From: Leptobrachium leishanense
Taxonomy: Eukaryota > Chordata > Amphibia > Anura > Megophryidae
Assembly (NCBI GenBank): GCA_009667805.1
Contig: CM019071.1
Span: 46,263,593-46,327,592, forward strand
Length of the DNA: 64,000 nucleotides
Direction: 5' to 3'
This document shows positions 60,390 to 64,000 of this stretch, piece after piece. Under the pieces are notes generated by a model. That model saw nothing but the letters and a program-made list of their open reading frames with translations. It was not told the origin of the DNA and made no database searches. Positions within the stretch are counted from its first letter, which is position 1, and each line of letters starts with the position of its first letter. The position numbers and the translations under genes were made by a program.

Positions 60390-61490
60390 TGGATACATTG
60401 TAGGGGTTATTCCACTGGAATTTCGGTGCTCTCTCGTTCTCCGCACTTCCAGGAATCAAATTACTGACCCTGCGGTGAATTCAGCATTCACTGCAGGGTC
60501 CCCGAAGAGCAGGGAAAAGCCATCGAAAAACCACTGAATCAACAGAAAAACCGCCACAACCATTGGATATTTGGACCCGATCCGATAAGCCACCACAAAG
60601 CTGCCAAACGTGTACGAAAAAAGCCAACGATCTGCCGGAAAAAAAACAACAAATGGGTTTAGAACACAAACACACCGCGACTTTGAAAAGCTGTTTGCAA
60701 AAAAACTACTGCATGAAAATTACATATAAGGTTCTATGAATAATAATAATAAAAAGATCTGTTACAGAAAAAAAAAAGCTATCGGAAAAAAAAATAACCG
60801 AAAAAACCTAAAGAATCAATAAATATAGAGACTTTTTGCTGCAGATTAAAATATTAAACGGTTTATTAGATATTGAATTAAAACAGGAATATTTTTAATA
60901 TTGAAACCTATGGGATTCGCCTGATTAAACCTGCCGAATGAAACCACTGAACATCAGGGCATTTCACTGACATTTCTCTGCTGTGCAATATGAATAGATT
61001 AACCATTGCTTCTCTATGGGGGATTTCACTGCCGCCGAACACGCACCATATTTCACTGCCGCCAAACAGGCACCGTATTTCACTGCCGCCGAACAGGCAC
61101 CGTATTTCACTGCCGCCAAACAGGCACTCTATTTCACTGCCGCCGAACAGCACCGTATTTCACTGCCGCCGAACAGCACGGTATTTCACTGCCGCCGAAC
61201 AGACACTGTATTTCACTGCTGCCGAACAGACACCATATTTCACTGCCACCGAACAGGCACTGTATTTCACTGCCGCCTAACAGGCACCGTATTTCACTGC
61301 CGCCGAACAGGCACCGTATTTCACTGCCGCCTAACAGGCACCGTATTTCACTGCTGCAGCACAGGCACTGTGCTTGTGGGCAGTTTGCCAATATTTGGGG
61401 AACTGCCTGCTCTCTGAATAGCCGAATGGCCCCGAAATGTCACCGTACGGGGAAATTCACTGTTTGGTGCAATTTCGGGTCCAGTTCGTC
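60390..61490. repeat. unclassified interspersed repeat in intron 6 of gene C, with internal minisatellite
   Basis: Starts near GGGGTTATTCCACTGGAATT. It shares GGGATTCGCCTGATTAAACC and CATCAGGGCATTTCAC with the copies near 32113, 57780 and 29702 (inverted). It differs from them by the 27-bp array at 61018-61365 expanded inside it. Confidence 0.5.
61018..61365. repeat. 27-bp minisatellite
   Basis: About 13 copies of a 27-bp unit (CACTGCCGCCGAACAGGCAC plus CGTATTT) inside the interspersed repeat. The unit looks derived from the repeat's own CACCGAATTGCACCGTATTTCAC text. Stop-free in several frames. Confidence 0.95.
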
Positions 61491-61522
61491 TCTCTCTCTG
61501 AAAACACTGTATGTATTTGTAC

Positions 61523-61664
61523 CTTCCACCTCTGGGTATTTTAGAAGGATGAGCAGTCCGTGCCGCAGGGTGGTGCTCACGGTTTTGGTCCCAGCAAAGT
61601 ATAGGTTTAGAACAGTAATCAGCAGGTTTCTCATAATGAATTGAGATGATGGATTCTGATTTTC
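61523..61664 (-). pseudogene. gene C exon 6, intact frame, I-helix Glu to Lys
   Basis: 142 bp, canonical. [20 protein letters not shown]: the acid before the conserved Thr is Lys, which should impair oxygen activation. Acceptor TTTTAG, donor GTACAA. Confidence 0.9.
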
Positions 61665-61744
61665 CTAAAATTACAAATTAAAGGTTTTATCCGGGAAAAA
61701 CCCTCTAAAGAAGCTCAGGCAGGTAAGTGGACATGATTAAAAGA

Positions 61745-62080
61745 GAGGTAATGTGTTATAGAAGGTGCAGGGAGTGTGTGTTATAGAAAGTGCAGGGAGA
61801 AGGTGTTATATGAGGCGCAGGGAGTGTGTGTTATAGAAAGTGCAGGAAGTCTGTGTTATAGGAGGTACAGGGAGTACTCGTTATAGGAGGTGCAGGGAGT
61901 GCACATTATAGGAGGTGCAGGGAGTGCTCGTTATAGGAGGTACAGGGAGTGCTCGTTATAGGAGGTGCAGGGAGTGCACATTATAGGAGGTGCAGGGAGT
62001 GCTCGTTATAGGAGGTGCAGGGAGTGCATGTTATAGGAGGTGCAGGGAGTGTGTGTTATAGAAGGTGCAGGGTGTGCATG
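61745..62080. repeat. 25-bp minisatellite, left part (intron 5 of gene C)
   Basis: About 13 copies of a 25-bp unit (GTTATAGGAGGTGCAGGGAG plus TGCGT). Interrupted by the LTR-like element; continues at 63013. Confidence 0.95.
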
Positions 62081-63012
62081 TGTAGCGCTGTGTTAGTTTG
62101 GCTCCCTGGACTGATTTGTTGCTGACACTAGAGGGAGACAGAGCTTAGACATTTCAATGACTATGCTGGACTAAAAGATCTATCTCCCAAGAAACCTTTG
62201 CGAAGAGGACAGGAAGTGGGCATGCTGGCGCCAGGAAAGACATCATGAGCCTCGAGCGGGACATGGGCAGAGCGAGCAGAGCAGCTGAACGAGTGAGACG
62301 CATGCAGCAGATTGTCCGGGGACCGGGATCACAACCAGGCCGGAGCGTGGACCGAGGCGCATCCAGTGCTGGAGATTGGGGACGGAGTGTGCATCATCGC
62401 CTACAACATTCTGCTGAGCAGCTCGGAGAACAACCAGGTTCCAGAAGGACCTTGCGTAAGGAGGCCACGAGAACAGGAGTACAGGCGGTGGATCGGTTCC
62501 TGTGTAGAGATTCTGCATCGGAGGAGAAAATTCGTTGGCACCGGGTTCCAGTCGGCGGAGAGAGATCCTTTGGTCGAGTCATCGGTTCTGGACACAGTGT
62601 TCACCGGATGGGTGAGAGTCCTCAAGGCCTGCGGTTCCGAGAAAGCACACACTTGGTTGATTGTTTCAATTCACAGGGCCCCAACGTTGACTAGTCGAAG
62701 ATATCATGTTCATTCACTGATGAGTTGAATCTAGTACCCGGGTCCTAAGACACCAATTTATGAGCCTCAGGAACTGAGGGGACATTAACCATTTCTTTTC
62801 CGCCATGTGTTTTTCCCACGTTGCGCATTTCGTCATATATTCCCGCTTAATCGATTTACGTTCAAAGTATATGTGCATTATATGCCACTTTCTTGCTTCA
62901 GTAAAGTACAAAATCTAGAAAATCCACAACAGTGTGCTGGTGTATAGTAATTCTTAGTGCGGTGAGACTATCCTGGGTTTATTCAGCGGCTCCTCTGGGG
63001 TTGAGCGCTACA
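62081..63012. mobile_element. probable solo LTR
   Basis: 932 bp starting TGTAGCGCTGTG and ending TGAGCGCTACA, i.e. TG...CA with 9-bp inverted tips, flanked by a 4-bp duplication CATG (62077-62080, 63013-63016). No protein homology in the interior; the open frames are unremarkable. The ends and duplication size fit a solo LTR; gypsy-type or retroviral origin cannot be told from the LTR alone. Confidence 0.7.
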
Positions 63013-63540
63013 CATGTTATAGAAGGTGCAGGGAGTGCACGTTATAGGAGGAGCATGGAGTGCTCATTATAGGACGTGCAGGGAGTGCGTGTTATAGGAG
63101 GTGCAGGGAGTGCTTGTTACAGGAGGTGCAGGGAGTGCTCGTTATAGGACGTGCAGGGAGTGCATGTTATAGAAGGTGCAGGAAGTGCATGTTATAGGAC
63201 GTGCATGGAGTGCGTGTTATAGAAGATGCAGGGAGTGTGTGTTATAGGAGGTGCAGGGAGTGCATGTTATAGAAGGTGCAGGGAGTGCGTGTTACAGGAG
63301 GTGCAGGGAGTGCGTGTTACAGGAGGTGCAGGGGGTGCGTGTTACAGGAGGTGCAGGGAGTGCATGTTATAGAAGGTGCAGGGAGTGCATGTTATAGAAG
63401 GTGCAGGGAGTGCGTGTTATAGGAGGTGCAGGGAGTGCATGTTATAGGAGGTGCAGGGAATGCGTGTTATAGGAGGTGCAGGGAGTGCGTGTTATAGAAG
63501 GTGCAGAGAGTGCGCGTTAAAGGAGGTGCAGGGAGTTCGC
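63013..63540. repeat. 25-bp minisatellite, right part
   Basis: About 21 copies continuing 61745-62080, ending just before the donor of exon 5 of gene C. Confidence 0.95.
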
Positions 63541-63585
63541 ATACTGGTGAAGTTCTTGGTGCGTCACGTGTTTGAGATACTGTAC

Positions 63586-63761
63586 CTGCTGCATTTTTAT
63601 AAGGAAGACATCGATGTAGTTCTGTGGTGTGTTTGGATCCAGGTTCTCTTGACTGGTTTTCACTCGTTGAGAAACAAACTCTAGGAGATTATCCAGGTGT
63701 TTGCAAATTCTATGATGAGGACCAGAACATATTGCATGACTTTAGGAAACATTTCCTTCAG
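63586..63761 (-). pseudogene. gene C exon 5, -1 frameshift
   Basis: Starts LKEMFPKVMQYV. One base is lost at the conserved PGPH (CTGGTCCTCAT), after which GPHHRICKHLDNLLEF and NTPQNYIDVFLIKMQQ read in the next frame. Donor GTACAG, acceptor ACCCAG. Confidence 0.88.
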
Positions 63762-64000
63762 CTGGGTCAGATAGAAAATTCAGACACTCGTTACAAAGTG
63801 AAACGTGATTATTTCCTCCTCACTGTCTATAGGTTACAGAATTCCCTGCAAAGCTTTTACTTGTTACATAGTTACACAGGCTGATAAAGAGCCGTGTGTC
63901 CATTGGGTTCATTCTTTCACACATCACCTACTGCTGTTGATCCAAAACAAGCAAAAAACCCCAGGCTGAAGCGCTCTCCAATATGCAACAAAGTGGGAAC
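63762..64000 (-). other. start of intron 4 of gene C
   Basis: Unique-looking sequence to the window edge; exon 4 is not reached. Confidence 0.6.

Larger units (their letters stand above)
56881..63761 (-). pseudogene. CYP2-family cytochrome P450, gene C (exons 5-9), multiply frameshifted
   Basis: Five consecutive CYP2 exons on the minus strand with recognisable splice sites; exons 1-4 would lie right of the window. Lengths are 176, 142, 186, 132 and 181 bp against the canonical 177, 142, 188, 142 and 182, so four of five exons carry deletions that break the frame. The I-helix motif reads AGTKT instead of AGTET. The K-helix EMQR and the heme segment [12 protein letters not shown] remain. Several deletions are single bases in short homopolymers, so some could be assembly errors, but the 10-base deletion and the E-to-K change argue for a true pseudogene. 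Confidence 0.88.

Noticed and set aside
62245..62728. 149- and 138-codon ORFs inside the LTR-like element
   Set aside because: Overlapping frames on both strands, no domain or motif; compatible with chance in a GC-richer stretch.

Overview
The window is nuclear DNA of a vertebrate, most probably a frog or another amphibian. That is an inference from nine-exon CYP2-type cytochrome P450 genes with canonical vertebrate splice positions, combined with a repeat load typical of amphibians: hAT, piggyBac-like, PIF/Harbinger-like, Tc1, Tx1-type LINE and L2-type LINE elements. No prokaryotic gene organisation is present. Almost all long open frames are tandem-repeat or transposon artefacts; the only host genes I can support are three P450s.

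Host genes. Gene A (minus strand) has exons 1-6 between 29121 and 1028, all intact with consensus splice sites; exons 7-9 lie left of the window. Gene B (plus strand, 31295-51813) has all nine exons. Exons 1-6 and 9 are intact, but exon 7 has a small duplication, a frameshift and a TGA codon, and exon 8 has about 22 bases missing and is split by a 449-bp hAT-type insertion with a perfect 8-base target duplication. Gene C (minus strand) has exons 5-9 between 63761 and 56881, with five separate frameshifting deletions and a Glu-to-Lys change in the I-helix oxygen-binding motif; exons 1-4 lie to the right. A and B are head to head across about 2.2 kb, and B and C are tail to tail.

Repeats fill the introns. 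Gene A intron 6 holds a 37-38-bp minisatellite. Intron 4 holds a 33-bp array interrupted by a nearly complete 5.4-kb hAT element (4146-9523) and, in inverted orientation, by a non-autonomous relative (10060-12810) that carries a PIF/Harbinger-like MITE and a TTAA-flanked piggyBac-like element. Intron 3 holds a 42-bp array split by an 8.8-kb Tx1-type LINE (13669-22433). Intron 1 holds 29-bp and 50-bp arrays around a TA-flanked MITE. Gene B introns hold 52-bp and 31-bp arrays, a second non-autonomous hAT with its own piggyBac-like insert (35830-38285), a full-length Tc1 element (39430-41399) and an L2-type LINE (45240-47360). Downstream of B a third non-autonomous hAT (52306-54247) sits inside a broken Tc1/mariner transposase gene and preserves the empty site of the piggyBac-like element. 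Between B and C are 12-bp and 24-bp arrays. Gene C introns hold 27-bp and 25-bp arrays, the latter split by a probable solo LTR (62081-63012).

The points I consider most unusual are: hammerhead-ribozyme-like folds at three places, one as an inverted pair inside a Tc1 terminal repeat; the chain of perfect hairpins that makes up half of the piggyBac-like element; the ready-made empty/filled insertion pair for that element; transposon insertions that repeatedly land in minisatellite arrays; and the stepwise decay of genes B and C.
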